From assembly GCA_030528525.1 (NCBI GenBank), contig JAUMYT010000008.1:51359-115358 (forward strand): a stretch of 64,000 bases of DNA. The letters are read 5' to 3'. This document shows positions 1 to 7,712 of this stretch, piece after piece; position 1 is the first letter of the stretch, and every line of letters begins with the position of its first letter. Made by a program: the position numbers and the translations under genes. Under the pieces are notes generated by a model. The model saw only the letters and a program-made list of their open reading frames with translations, was not told the DNA's origin and searched no databases. The stretch comes from Pasteurellaceae bacterium. Its GTDB lineage: Bacteria > Pseudomonadota > Gammaproteobacteria > Enterobacterales > Pasteurellaceae.

Positions 1-1
1 G

Positions 2-364
2 CTAGCGTATGCAGTGTTATCTTCTGCGGTGAGTTTCTCTGCATTGGGTTATGGCTTGCTTGTTAGCGTGATTGCTCGTACCACCGAACACGCCGTGGTA
101 CTGGGCGGCGGCGGTATTATCATTATGGCAGCGATTGGCGGCATTATGGTGCCGGTTTATGTGATGCCTGAACTGATGCAAACCATCGCCCAATTTTCAC
201 CGATGGGCTGGGCGTTAAGCGGTTTTCAGCAACTGTTGCTTAATCAATACGAGTTAACCCAAATTGCAAATGTGTTGTGGAAACTCACCGCTTTCGGCGG
301 TGCTACGCTGGGTTTAGCGGCGGCGATTTATCACCACCAGCTCAAAACGCAGGTACGATTTTAA
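2..364 (+). CDS. ABC-2 type transporter permease, C-terminal part
   Basis: The frame is open from the left edge, so this is the end of a longer gene; about 120 residues are visible. It shows three hydrophobic segments separated by the conserved ABC-2 permease feature in which a glycine-rich membrane helix is followed by a P-V-x-x-M-P loop and a final helix, ending with a short basic tail. ABC-2 permeases export drugs, lipids or polysaccharides together with an ATPase that must lie to the left. It runs in the same direction as the polyene-type cluster that follows, so it may export its product, but a toxin-antitoxin pair separates them and this link is inference. Confidence 0.75.
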   Translation, partial: LAYAVLSSAVSFSALGYGLLVSVIARTTEHAVVLGGGGIIIMAAIGGIMVPVYVMPELMQTIAQFSPMGWALSGFQQLLLNQYELTQIANVLWKLTAFGGATLGLAAAIYHHQLKTQVRF

Positions 365-436
365 CCCTTGCATTTGCTGGAGTTTTGTCTATAATCTCGC
401 CAATTGTTGCTACATTACTACATAAGGAGGCAGCTG

Positions 437-703
437 ATGACCATTATGACCAGCCGTGAATTTAACCAACACCTTGGGCAAGCCCAAAAAGCCGCCCAAA
501 TTGCCCCTGTGATTATCACCAACCGAGGCGAGCCAAGCTATGTGCTGATGAGCTATGCGGAATATGCAAAACAACTCAACAAAAAGCCGTTTATCAGTGC
601 ATTTGATGCACTGGTACCCAGCGATCCTGCCCTAGCAGACATTGAATTGGAGTTGCAGCCTCGTAGCCGTGGGCAACGCCGTCCTGTGGATTTGGAGGAC
701 TAA
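437..703 (+). CDS. Type II antitoxin, Phd/YefM family
   Basis: 88-residue protein with the Phd/YefM N-terminal fold: a short strand-helix start (TSREFNQ), then an I-I-T-N-R-G-E-P strand and a V-L-M-S-Y-A-E-Y helix, the usual DNA-binding part. The acidic and arginine-rich C-terminus would wrap the toxin. The start at 437 is set by a strong AAGGAGG at 424-430; an earlier in-frame start at 404 lacks one. The stop is directly followed by the toxin ATG (TAA-ATG). Such antitoxins neutralise the toxin and autorepress the pair's promoter. Family assignment is firm; the exact subtype is not. Confidence 0.85.
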   Translation: MTIMTSREFNQHLGQAQKAAQIAPVIITNRGEPSYVLMSYAEYAKQLNKKPFISAFDALVPSDPALADIELELQPRSRGQRRPVDLED

Positions 704-1120
704 ATGTATTTGCTGGATACCAATATCATCAGCGAAATGCGTAAAGCTGCAAAAGGTAAAGCCAATCAGGGCGTAGTGGCGTGGCTTCTCACCATTCCAA
801 AGGAGCAAATTTTTATCAACCCTATTATTTTGATGGAACTTGAACGTGGCATTTTGGGCTTGGAACGCAAAGATCCAGAGCAAGGCAGACGGCTACGCTT
901 TTGGCTCGAATACGAAATTCACCCAGCCTTTGAGAATAAAATCCTCCCCATCAATGCCGAAACCACCAAAATTTGTGCGACTTTACATATTCCAAATCAC
1001 GCCCCTGAAAATGATGCGTGGATTGCGGCAAGTGCGATCCAGCATCGTTTTACCTTGGTCACTCGCAACACCGCCGATTTTGAACGCACGGGCGTGAAAT
1101 TACTCAATCCTTTCAACTAG
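704..1120 (+). CDS. PIN-domain RNase toxin, VapC/FitB-like
   Basis: 138 residues with the PIN-domain acidic set: D5 in the opening L-L-D-T-N motif, E45 in the M-E-L-E-R-G helix, D104 in the E-N-D-A-W-I-A-A-S helix and D125 in the T-R-N-T-A-D-F strand. These coordinate metal for site-specific RNA cleavage in VapC toxins. It begins one base after the antitoxin stop, a classic antitoxin-first operon. The length and complete acidic set argue that it is intact. Its RNA target cannot be read from the sequence. Confidence 0.88.
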   Translation: MYLLDTNIISEMRKAAKGKANQGVVAWLLTIPKEQIFINPIILMELERGILGLERKDPEQGRRLRFWLEYEIHPAFENKILPINAETTKICATLHIPNHAPENDAWIAASAIQHRFTLVTRNTADFERTGVKLLNPFN

Positions 1121-1129
1121 TTAACGAAA

Positions 1130-1414
1130 ATGAGCTACCAATTTACCCTTGCCCCCACACAACTTGAAGACGAACTTAAAAAACTGATTGTGCAAGAGAG
1201 CGACAAAGACGATGTTGAGCCAGACGAGATCGCCGATGATGAGCCACTGTTTGGCGAACAGAGCCGTATTCAGTTGGATTCGCTCGATGCGTTACAAATT
1301 GCCGTGGCGTTGCAAGCCCATTTTGGCGTGCGTTTGCAAGGTGATCGAATGGTGCGTAAGCATATGATGTGCGTGCGAGATCTTGCCCAATTTATCCGTG
1401 AGAGCCACCAATGA
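1130..1414 (+). CDS. Acyl-carrier-protein-like protein (polyene-type cluster)
   Basis: 94-residue acidic protein with a phosphopantetheine attachment motif L-D-S-L-D-A-L at S51, preceded by the D-E-P-L-F-G stretch typical of carrier proteins from aryl polyene clusters. It overlaps the ketosynthase start by 4 bases (ATGA). It is longer and more basic at the C-terminus than housekeeping AcpP. It probably carries growing or starter acyl chains for the adjacent ketosynthase. Two further carrier proteins follow at 4581 and 4843, so the cluster encodes three besides acpP at 51926. Confidence 0.8.
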   Translation: MSYQFTLAPTQLEDELKKLIVQESDKDDVEPDEIADDEPLFGEQSRIQLDSLDALQIAVALQAHFGVRLQGDRMVRKHMMCVRDLAQFIRESHQ

Positions 1415-2469
1415 GTGTCTATCTCAACGGCTCAAGCCGCCTGCAACGGGGGCTGTTTTCAGACCACATTTTGCAAAAACGCACCGCTTGTCAGCTTGGT
1501 CAAACGGTCGATCTCCCCTATTTTAATCTGTTTGAATCGCCGCTCTTGCCTCTGTCTGAACTGTATCGCCTGATCGATGAACAGATTGAACAAGCCCTCG
1601 CTCAAGCGGGCTGGGCGAAGCTCGAACGCTCAAACATCCCGATTTTTCTTGGCTCCACGGGCTATGTGATTGCCGATTGTGAATATCGTTTACAACACAA
1701 TCAGCCCTTGCCAACCGAATACAGTCTCGCGGTAATTGGCGATCATTTACGCCAACGCTATCAAACCGAAGTGTACAGCCTCGCCACCTCCTGCACCTCG
1801 TCCGCCCAAGGCATTCATTACGCCGAGCAAATGATCCGCCAAGGCGTATGCGACAAGGCTTTGGTGATTGGCTTTGAAAGCTTTAACCGCCTCACCTTTG
1901 AACATTTCCACGCAATGAACTTGCTTGCCGACCGCACGCCCTATCTGCCCCTATTTGAACCGAACGGCATTGTGCTGGGCGAAGGCTTGGCGTGCGTGGC
2001 GTTATCGAACCAACCTCACCACGCCTTCACCGCCGAACTGCTCGGCTTCCACAGCCTCACCGATAACCAAAATTTAACCAACAGTGATGAACGCCAATTT
2101 CACCACTTAATCGAGCAGATTTTAGCCAAAGCAGGCCTCCGAGCAGAGCAGATCGCAGGGGTAAAAGTGCACGGCGTAGGCGGGCAGAGCGATGAAATGG
2201 AATGCCAATTACTTGCCCAATATTTTCCGCAAAGCCGCTGGATTGTAGCGAAGGCGTATTTAGGGCATACCCTCGGTGCAACGGGGGTGGTTGAAACCGC
2301 CTTTTTGCAAAATTGCCTCTGGCACGGGCGATTGCCGAGTTTGCAAAATCTCGCCGTTTCTCACCCCCTTGCCACCGAGCAATGGTTACCAAATGGCTAC
2401 TATTTGAACTATTTTCTTGGCTTTGGCGGCAGCCACGTTGGCTGGGTGTTACGTTGGGAGAAAGCATAA
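1411..2469 (+). CDS. Beta-ketoacyl-ACP synthase (polyene-type cluster)
   Basis: 352-residue thiolase-fold condensing enzyme. The active cysteine is C128 in T-S-C-T-S-S-A-Q-G; H254 lies in V-K-V-H-G, and K281/H286 in A-K-A-Y-L-G-H-T-L-G-A-T-G, so the Cys-His-His triad is complete. It is about 50 residues shorter than FabF-type enzymes, mostly at the N-terminus, as in the auxiliary ketosynthases of aryl polyene clusters (ApeR-like). It should condense malonyl-ACP with an acyl or aryl starter. Its stop overlaps the next gene's start (TAATG). Confidence 0.82.
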   Translation: MSVYLNGSSRLQRGLFSDHILQKRTACQLGQTVDLPYFNLFESPLLPLSELYRLIDEQIEQALAQAGWAKLERSNIPIFLGSTGYVIADCEYRLQHNQPLPTEYSLAVIGDHLRQRYQTEVYSLATSCTSSAQGIHYAEQMIRQGVCDKALVIGFESFNRLTFEHFHAMNLLADRTPYLPLFEPNGIVLGEGLACVALSNQPHHAFTAELLGFHSLTDNQNLTNSDERQFHHLIEQILAKAGLRAEQIAGVKVHGVGGQSDEMECQLLAQYFPQSRWIVAKAYLGHTLGATGVVETAFLQNCLWHGRLPSLQNLAVSHPLATEQWLPNGYYLNYFLGFGGSHVGWVLRWEKA

Positions 2470-3047
2470 TGCAACCGATTTACCTGCTCGCACAGCATCA
2501 ATTTCTGATCGAAAATGCGGACGACAAATCCCTTCGCCAACAGCTCAAAACCCAAGGCGTAGATGCCCGCCGACTCAGCCGTTTCAGCCAATTGGCGTTG
2601 CTCGGTGCCTTGCCGTTACAGCCGCAAATCTCACCGAACACTTCCATTTACCTCGGCTCACGCTTTGCCTCGCCAAGCAAATTCAACAAAATGTTCCAAC
2701 AGCTCAACCAGCAGGATCTGCCCAGCCCCTTGGATTTTATGGCGAACCTGAACAACGCCGCCACGTTTCAGCTGGCACAAACGCTGCACATGCACGGCAC
2801 TACGCTGTTTTTAGCGGTGAATGCCGCCACGTTGCTCCAGCCGTTACAACTTGCCACTCTTGAACTTCAGAAAGCCGAACCTGCCATGGCGTTGGTCGGC
2901 TGGGCGTGGGAAAACCCTGATCCTAACGGCAAACACGGCAGCCATTGGCTATTGTTAAGCAACCACCCACCAGAAAATGCGACACCTTTCGTGCAAGGCG
3001 AAAAGGAGCTAAGGCAATCACTACATAATCTGTTTCAGATCGTGTAA
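2469..3047 (+). CDS. Degenerate ketosynthase-like protein of unknown function
   Basis: 192-residue protein I do not recognise by name. Parts resemble half of a thiolase fold: a strand with an I-Y-L-G-S segment, then S-P-L-D-F-M-A-N-L-N-N and a T-F-Q-L-A-Q-T-L helix like the N-terminal half of ketosynthases, and later an A-L-V-G-W-A strand. There is no active-site cysteine where one would be expected (the position reads F-L-A-V-N-A-A). It is translationally coupled to the ketosynthase before it, so it may be a partner subunit. No clear signal peptide or membrane segment. Confidence 0.6.
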   Translation: MQPIYLLAQHQFLIENADDKSLRQQLKTQGVDARRLSRFSQLALLGALPLQPQISPNTSIYLGSRFASPSKFNKMFQQLNQQDLPSPLDFMANLNNAATFQLAQTLHMHGTTLFLAVNAATLLQPLQLATLELQKAEPAMALVGWAWENPDPNGKHGSHWLLLSNHPPENATPFVQGEKELRQSLHNLFQIV

Positions 3048-3048
3048 A

Positions 3049-3831
3049 ATGGCGACAATTTCAACTGCTCAAAAACCCAAAATGAATGCAATATGTCACT
3101 TCTCGTTTAACCTGCTCGGCTGGCACATTGTCTGCAATAAATTATTAAGCGAAGACGATTGGCAGCTCGGCGAGGCTCACTGGCAACAAAATGCTGCACA
3201 ATGGCAAGATTTCGCCCCAAAACTTGCGTTTTTGCCACCATTAAAACGCCGCCGTTTAAGCGAATCGGCTCGGCTGTTTTTTGAAGCGGCGTGGGATCTC
3301 ACCACCGACAACGCCGAAATGCCTGTGGTGTATGCCTCGCAAAACAGCGAAATTAACCGCAGTTTTGCGTTGTGGCAAAGTTTGTTGCAAGAAGGCGATG
3401 TGTCGCCGACCTCATTTAGTTTGTCGGTGCATAACGCGTTGATTGGGCAATGGTCGGAATTGCGTCAAGTGAAAAGCGAGATGACCGCCATCACTGCTCA
3501 ACAAGACAATTTAGAACTGGCTTTAATGGAAGCCTATTTGTTGCTAAACGAAGGGCATTCTAAGGTGTTAGTCGTGGTGGCAGAATCACCGTTAGACGAA
3601 AAATACAATGCCCAACCGATTGAACGCCAGCCGTTTGCCTATGCGTTGGCGATGGTGGTGGAAAAAGGCAATCAGTATCAACTGACTCGTCAGCCGCTAC
3701 AAGGGGGGGAGAAACCTCAAGATTTTGCAAAAGACAATACGCTCTTTTGGGTGCAACAGCAACATTTAGGGGCAACTCACTGGCAAACGGCAAGTAGCCG
3801 TCAAGGATATTGGCAATGGCAGAAAAACTAG
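3049..3831 (+). CDS. Ketosynthase chain-length-factor-like protein
   Basis: 260 residues resembling the beta-ketoacyl synthase N-terminal domain family found as the chain-length factor of aryl polyene clusters (ApeC-like). It has an opening with W-H-I-V, the K-R-R-R-L-S-E-S-A-R-L-F-F-E-A-A segment, then a strand V-V-Y-A-S-Q-N-S-E and S-L-S-V-H-N-A-L. The active cysteine is absent, as expected for a chain-length partner. A later in-frame ATG at 3082 is an alternative start; neither has a good Shine-Dalgarno. A G-tract USS variant is embedded at 3699-3732 and adds a Q-G-G-E-K peptide. The acyltransferase gene overlaps the end. Confidence 0.75.
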   Translation: MATISTAQKPKMNAICHFSFNLLGWHIVCNKLLSEDDWQLGEAHWQQNAAQWQDFAPKLAFLPPLKRRRLSESARLFFEAAWDLTTDNAEMPVVYASQNSEINRSFALWQSLLQEGDVSPTSFSLSVHNALIGQWSELRQVKSEMTAITAQQDNLELALMEAYLLLNEGHSKVLVVVAESPLDEKYNAQPIERQPFAYALAMVVEKGNQYQLTRQPLQGGEKPQDFAKDNTLFWVQQQHLGATHWQTASSRQGYWQWQKN

Positions 3832-4577
3832 ACTGGCTCCGCCGTTTTCTTGCCACACTGTTTGGCTTTGTGCTATTTGGTGTGGTCGGTGTGTTGTTCA
3901 AATTGGTGCTACATCGCTATGCCAAGCACTATCCGCACCAAGATCTCGCCACTCAACTGCAAGGGCGACAAATCGTCAGCCGCACTTGGCGTTTTTTTGT
4001 GCGTTATTTGGTTTGGTCGGGCATTTTATCGGTGAAATATCACGGCTTTGAACGGCTTGGCAGACCAGGGCAACTGGTGCTAGCCAATCATCCCTCGCTG
4101 CTTGATGTAGTGCTGATTTTCAGCCAAGAACCTCGCTTTAATTGCATTGTGAAGAAAGATTTAATGCACAACCCTGCGATGGTCAGCCCAATCAAAGCCT
4201 GTGGATTTGTGCCGAACACCGAATCGGAAGAGTTGCTCGAACAATGCCACACCATTTTGCAAGAGCAGCCGTTACTGCTGTTTCCTGAAGGCACTCGTAC
4301 GGGCTGGGACGGCGTGGTGAAATTGCACCGTGGTGCGGTGTCGATTGGCTTGCGTAGTGCGAAGGTGATCACCCCGATTGTGATCAAAATGCGACCGCTC
4401 AATTTTAAAAAAGGGCAGCCGTGGTATAAAATTCCGACACGCCGTATTGAATACGAATTAACCGTAGGCGAAGACATCGATCCACAACAATGGCTGGCGG
4501 AAAAACCGTTGCCAATTGCCTCTCGCCGTTTAAATCAATACTTAGAAGATTATTTCAATTCACACACAAAGGAATAA
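3816..4577 (+). CDS. Lysophospholipid (glycerol-3-phosphate type) acyltransferase
   Basis: 253-residue membrane-associated acyltransferase. Two hydrophobic helices lie in residues 10-75, followed by the catalytic N-H-P-S-L-L-D motif (H92, D97) and the phosphate-binding F-P-E-G-T-R motif at 156-161. This matches the ApeD-like acyltransferase of aryl polyene clusters, thought to attach the polyene to a lipid or glycan carrier. The ATG at 3816 is preferred over a TTG two codons upstream; it overlaps the previous gene by 16 bases. Confidence 0.82.
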   Translation: MAEKLDWLRRFLATLFGFVLFGVVGVLFKLVLHRYAKHYPHQDLATQLQGRQIVSRTWRFFVRYLVWSGILSVKYHGFERLGRPGQLVLANHPSLLDVVLIFSQEPRFNCIVKKDLMHNPAMVSPIKACGFVPNTESEELLEQCHTILQEQPLLLFPEGTRTGWDGVVKLHRGAVSIGLRSAKVITPIVIKMRPLNFKKGQPWYKIPTRRIEYELTVGEDIDPQQWLAEKPLPIASRRLNQYLEDYFNSHTKE

Positions 4578-4580
4578 AAA

Positions 4581-4841
4581 ATGGAACTCGAATTACAACT
4601 GAAACAACTGATCATTGATAGCCTTGCCCTTGAAGATATGAGCGTAGAAGAGATTGACACCGATGCTCCGCTTTTTGGTGACGACGGCTTAGGCTTAGAC
4701 TCGGTCGATGCCCTTGAACTAGGTTTGGCAGTGCAAAAAACCTTTGGATTACAATTAGATAGCGAACAACACAATTTACGTGAACACTTTGAAAGTGTCG
4801 CCACCCTTGCCCAATTTATCCGCTCGCAAAAAGGGGAATAA
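4581..4841 (+). CDS. Acyl carrier protein (ApeE-like)
   Basis: 86-residue carrier protein with the phosphopantetheine serine S41 in G-L-D-S-V-D-A-L-E-L and the D-A-P-L-F-G-D-D segment before it. It starts 3 bases after the acyltransferase stop, behind AAGGAATAAAA. In aryl polyene systems two distinct carrier proteins shuttle starter and chain between ketosynthase, ketoreductase and dehydratase; this is the first of the adjacent pair. Confidence 0.88.
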   Translation: MELELQLKQLIIDSLALEDMSVEEIDTDAPLFGDDGLGLDSVDALELGLAVQKTFGLQLDSEQHNLREHFESVATLAQFIRSQKGE

Positions 4842-4842
4842 A

Positions 4843-5097
4843 ATGACAGAACAAGAGATCCAACAACTGCTGACCGAGGCGTTGGTGTCGTTATTTGAAG
4901 TGGACGAAAGCAAAATCACGCTCGATACGCACTTATACGAAGATTTAGAGATCGACAGCATTGATGCCATCGACTTGATCGACTACATCAAACGCCAAAC
5001 GGGGCATAAATTGCAAGCGGAAGATTTCCGCAACGTGCGTACCGTACGTGATGTGATCGAGGCGGTGCAAAAAATCAGCACACAAGCGGACGCTTAA
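4843..5097 (+). CDS. Acyl carrier protein (ApeF-like)
   Basis: 84-residue carrier protein; the phosphopantetheine serine is S39 in E-I-D-S-I-D-A-I-D-L, with acidic recognition helix and the R-N-V-R-T-V-R-D-V C-terminal helix. The start at 4843 follows AAGGGGAATA; the upstream in-frame extension would overlap the previous carrier gene and is rejected. Its stop overlaps the start of the ligase gene by one base. Probably the second of the working carrier pair. Confidence 0.88.
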   Translation: MTEQEIQQLLTEALVSLFEVDESKITLDTHLYEDLEIDSIDAIDLIDYIKRQTGHKLQAEDFRNVRTVRDVIEAVQKISTQADA

Positions 5098-6788
5098 TGA
5101 ACCCGATTTTCAACCTGCCTTACGCCCCAACGGATTGCGTTGCCCATTCTCCAACGTGGCAGTATGCCGATTTTGAGCAACGGGCATTGCAGATTTCCGC
5201 CTATTTACAGCAACAGCAAATTTCTGCTCTTGCCGTGTGGCTGGAAGATGCCGCCAGTCTTGCCTGCACCCTGTTAGGGGCGTGGCACGCAGGCACAACG
5301 GTGTTGTTTCCGCCGAACGACACGCCAGAAAGTGTAGATTGGGCAAATCAAACAGCCCAACTTTGGGTGGTTGATACGGAAATATCAACCTCAAACACCG
5401 TGCAATTTCAACATTTTGCCACTGAAGAAATTTGCAAAAACTCGCCAAAAACAGCCCCCGTTGTTGATCGCCATTGCCAAACGGAAATTTGGCTGAAAAC
5501 CTCAGGCAGCAGCGGCGAGGCGAAAACCATCGTCAAAACCGCCGAAGAGATGTGGCTCAGTGCCGAAGTGTTGGCAAACGCCTTGCCCTTCGAGAAAGGC
5601 AACCAGATCACCGCCCTCAGCACCGTGAGCGGACAGCATATTTACGGTTTAACGGTACAGATTATGATGGCGTTAGTGCAAGGCTGGGCGATGGGGCGTA
5701 AACAGCTGTTTTTCCCAGAATGCATCGCCAACGAAAGCCGCCAGCTCAATAATGTTGTGCTCATCAGCAGCCCTGCAATGCTCAGTCGCATTGAGTGGCA
5801 ACAGGCTCACATTCACGCCTTGCGTGGCGTGATTTCATCAGGCGGTGCTTTGGCTGCCGAACATTCCCAAGCTATTCGCCAGCACACCGCACAGCCCGTG
5901 GTGGAAATTTACGGCAGCACCGAAACCGGCCCGATCGCCATTCGCCAAGATATCGGGCTATGGCAAACCTTGCCGTTCAGTCAAATTGGTACAGATGAAC
6001 AGGGAGCCTTGTGGCTGGAAGCGAAATGGGCGAAAGATCGCCAGCAAACCGCTGATGCGGTGGAGCTTCACCCCAACGGCTTTGAGCTGCTCGGGCGGAT
6101 CGATCGCATTGTGAAAATTGGCGATAAACGCACCTCATTGGTCAGCGTGGAGCAGTCTCTCACTCAACATTCTTGGGTCAATGATTGCTACATCGCACAG
6201 CACCCTGACGAACAACGCCTTGCCGCTTGGGTTGAACTTTCTGCTCAAGGGATCGAACAATTTCGCGACAAGGGGCGGAAATCGGTGGTCGAAGCTCTCA
6301 AACAGCACCTTGCTCAAAGCCAAGAAAAAACCGCCATTCCCCGTTTTTGGCGATTTACCGACCGATTACCTCGCAATAGCCAATCGAAAATCAGTCGCCT
6401 CGAATTTGAGCAGATCTGCCGTGAGTCGTTGGTCGATCCGATTTGGTTAAGCGACACTCGCCACAACAATCTGCAAATTTTGCAGGGTAAAGTCCCACTT
6501 GATCTGCGGTATTTCAAAGGACATTTCGCTGATTTTCCGCTCGTGCCAGGCGTGATTGAATTGCAATGGGTGGCGGACAACATCACCGCCTACTTTGGGC
6601 AAGAAATGCCGATTGTGCGGATTGATAACCTCAAATTCCAAAAATTCCTCCGCCCAAACGATGAATTTGAACTCACCCTCAAATGGGACGAAGCCAAGAG
6701 CCGTATGGGTTTTCAGCTCAAAACCGACAACGAAATGTGCGGCAGCGGCTTGTTCGTGCTGCAACCAATGGCAAGCTCAAATGGCTAA
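5097..6788 (+). CDS. AMP-forming acyl ligase fused to FabZ/ApeI-like dehydratase
   Basis: 563 residues in two domains. Residues about 1-450 are an adenylate-forming ligase with the ATP loop T-S-G-S-S-G at 135-140 and a Y-G-S-T-E-T-G adenine motif; it would activate the starter acid and load it on a carrier protein. Residues about 455-563 are a hotdog fold with the dehydratase signature G-H-F-A-D-F-P-L-V-P-G-V (H476), as in ApeI/FabZ. In many aryl polyene clusters these are separate genes; here they are one polypeptide. A ligase-only copy lies at 9905-11158. Confidence 0.88.
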   Translation: MNPIFNLPYAPTDCVAHSPTWQYADFEQRALQISAYLQQQQISALAVWLEDAASLACTLLGAWHAGTTVLFPPNDTPESVDWANQTAQLWVVDTEISTSNTVQFQHFATEEICKNSPKTAPVVDRHCQTEIWLKTSGSSGEAKTIVKTAEEMWLSAEVLANALPFEKGNQITALSTVSGQHIYGLTVQIMMALVQGWAMGRKQLFFPECIANESRQLNNVVLISSPAMLSRIEWQQAHIHALRGVISSGGALAAEHSQAIRQHTAQPVVEIYGSTETGPIAIRQDIGLWQTLPFSQIGTDEQGALWLEAKWAKDRQQTADAVELHPNGFELLGRIDRIVKIGDKRTSLVSVEQSLTQHSWVNDCYIAQHPDEQRLAAWVELSAQGIEQFRDKGRKSVVEALKQHLAQSQEKTAIPRFWRFTDRLPRNSQSKISRLEFEQICRESLVDPIWLSDTRHNNLQILQGKVPLDLRYFKGHFADFPLVPGVIELQWVADNITAYFGQEMPIVRIDNLKFQKFLRPNDEFELTLKWDEAKSRMGFQLKTDNEMCGSGLFVLQPMASSNG

Positions 6789-7326
6789 CTTCCTCCGCTT
6801 AATCGTCAATCTGCTCTTAACCCTTGCCAGCCTTGGCTATCCACTTGGCTGGCTATGCTTAGAAAATCAACAAGGGTTGCAAGATATTGTGGCTGTGATG
6901 GCTCTGCTATGGCTCATCAAAGCGATACAAGCGGTCAGATTTCAGCGTGTTTTTGCACTCCTAATGGCAAGCCTGCTCGCCCTAATTTGGCTCACTCGCA
7001 CCATCGACACGATGTATTGGTATCCCGTTATCATCAGCGGAGCAATGCTCGCCCTATTCGGCGGCAGCCTGTTCAGCTCACAATCGCTGATCGAACGCCT
7101 CGCTCGCCTGCAAGACCCCAACCTCCCAGCCGAAGCGATTAGTTACACCCGAAAAGTCACCCAAGTTTGGTGCGGCTTTTTTGTGCTAAATATCGCCATT
7201 TGCACCGCCCTGATCCTCACCGAACACTATTATTGGTGGGCATTATATTCAGGCGTGATTTCCTATGGGTTGATGGGAGTGTTGTTTGTGGGGGAGTTGT
7301 TGGTCAGGAAGACAGTGAAGAAATAG
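6781..7326 (+). CDS. COG4648-type integral membrane protein
   Basis: 181-residue protein with about six hydrophobic segments and the family features Y-P-L-G-W-L, a conserved Y-W-Y-P-V pair in the middle, and a final V-G-E-L-L-V-R helix. Members of this family occur almost only in aryl-polyene-type clusters (ApeG-like), with unknown activity at the inner membrane. It overlaps the ligase-dehydratase gene by 8 bases. A canonical USS lies inside it at 6927-6942. Gene order in related clusters places it before the ligase; here it comes after. Confidence 0.75.
   Translation: MANFLRLIVNLLLTLASLGYPLGWLCLENQQGLQDIVAVMALLWLIKAIQAVRFQRVFALLMASLLALIWLTRTIDTMYWYPVIISGAMLALFGGSLFSSQSLIERLARLQDPNLPAEAISYTRKVTQVWCGFFVLNIAICTALILTEHYYWWALYSGVISYGLMGVLFVGELLVRKTVKK
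6927..6942 (+). repeat. Canonical uptake signal sequence
   Basis: ACAAGCGGTCAGATTT, the normal Actinobacillus-type USS core, here within the COG4648 gene. It is the reference form for the G-tract variants found elsewhere. Confidence 0.8.
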
Positions 7327-7346
7327 GGTGCGTTTGACGCACCCTA
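7324..7346. terminator. Bidirectional hairpin between convergent genes
   Basis: Perfect 10-bp stem TAGGGTGCGT / ACGCACCCTA with a 3-base loop, between the end of the COG4648 gene and the convergent small membrane-protein gene. There is no long T-run on the plus side and only a short TATTTCTT on the minus side, so efficiency is uncertain. Confidence 0.5.
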
Positions 7347-7360
7347 TATGGCGAATCATT

Positions 7361-7519
7361 CTACTTAGCCTTTTTAAGTCCAAAGAATAGCCCGATAATA
7401 GGTGCTAACAATGCAAGAGGCCAAATCAGAGCAGAGAAGAATGCGGTAGAAATCTTCCCTCCTGTTGCCCACAATACCAAAATGAATGCAATAATCACAC
7501 CTGTAAAATAAATTTCCAT
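7361..7519 (-). CDS. Small membrane protein, 52 residues (pair member 1)
   Basis: Unrecognised 52-residue protein with two hydrophobic helices split by a short A-T-G-G-K-I-S loop, ending in basic L-K-K-A-K. It follows the second small gene with a 12-base gap containing AGGAAA. The two products share the layout F-I-L-x8-x-I-W-P-x-A, so they look like paralogues made side by side. They could be a heteromeric inner-membrane assembly with the lipoproteins upstream. No function is assigned. Confidence 0.65.
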   Translation of the reverse strand: MEIYFTGVIIAFILVLWATGGKISTAFFSALIWPLALLAPIIGLFFGLKKAK

Positions 7520-7531
7520 TGTTGTGTTTCC

Positions 7532-7693
7532 TTATTTTCTTTCGAAAAGGATCATCAGCTTTAATATCCAAGCAACAGGCCAAATACAAGATACTAACAG
7601 AGAGGGCATAAACGTATCAGGGCCTTGTAGTTGTGCACGAGCTAGAATGAACGTGATGACCGCACCAATTAAATAAATAGTTAGAAAATCCAT
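7532..7693 (-). CDS. Small membrane protein, 53 residues (pair member 2)
   Basis: 53 residues, two predicted membrane helices, ending F-E-R-K. Start at 7693 follows a strong TAAGGAG. It contains I-T-F-I-L-A-R and S-C-I-W-P-V-A-W segments that match positions in the neighbouring 52-residue protein. It lies 19 bases downstream of the 170-residue lipoprotein gene, so all are probably one transcript. Function unknown. Confidence 0.68.
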   Translation of the reverse strand: MDFLTIYLIGAVITFILARAQLQGPDTFMPSLLVSCIWPVAWILKLMILFERK

Positions 7694-7712
7694 AAATTAC
7701 TCCTTAGGAATC

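Noticed and set aside
5845..6450. Overlapping plus-strand frames inside the ligase gene
   Set aside because: They are out of frame with clear ligase motifs and show no independent start signals.
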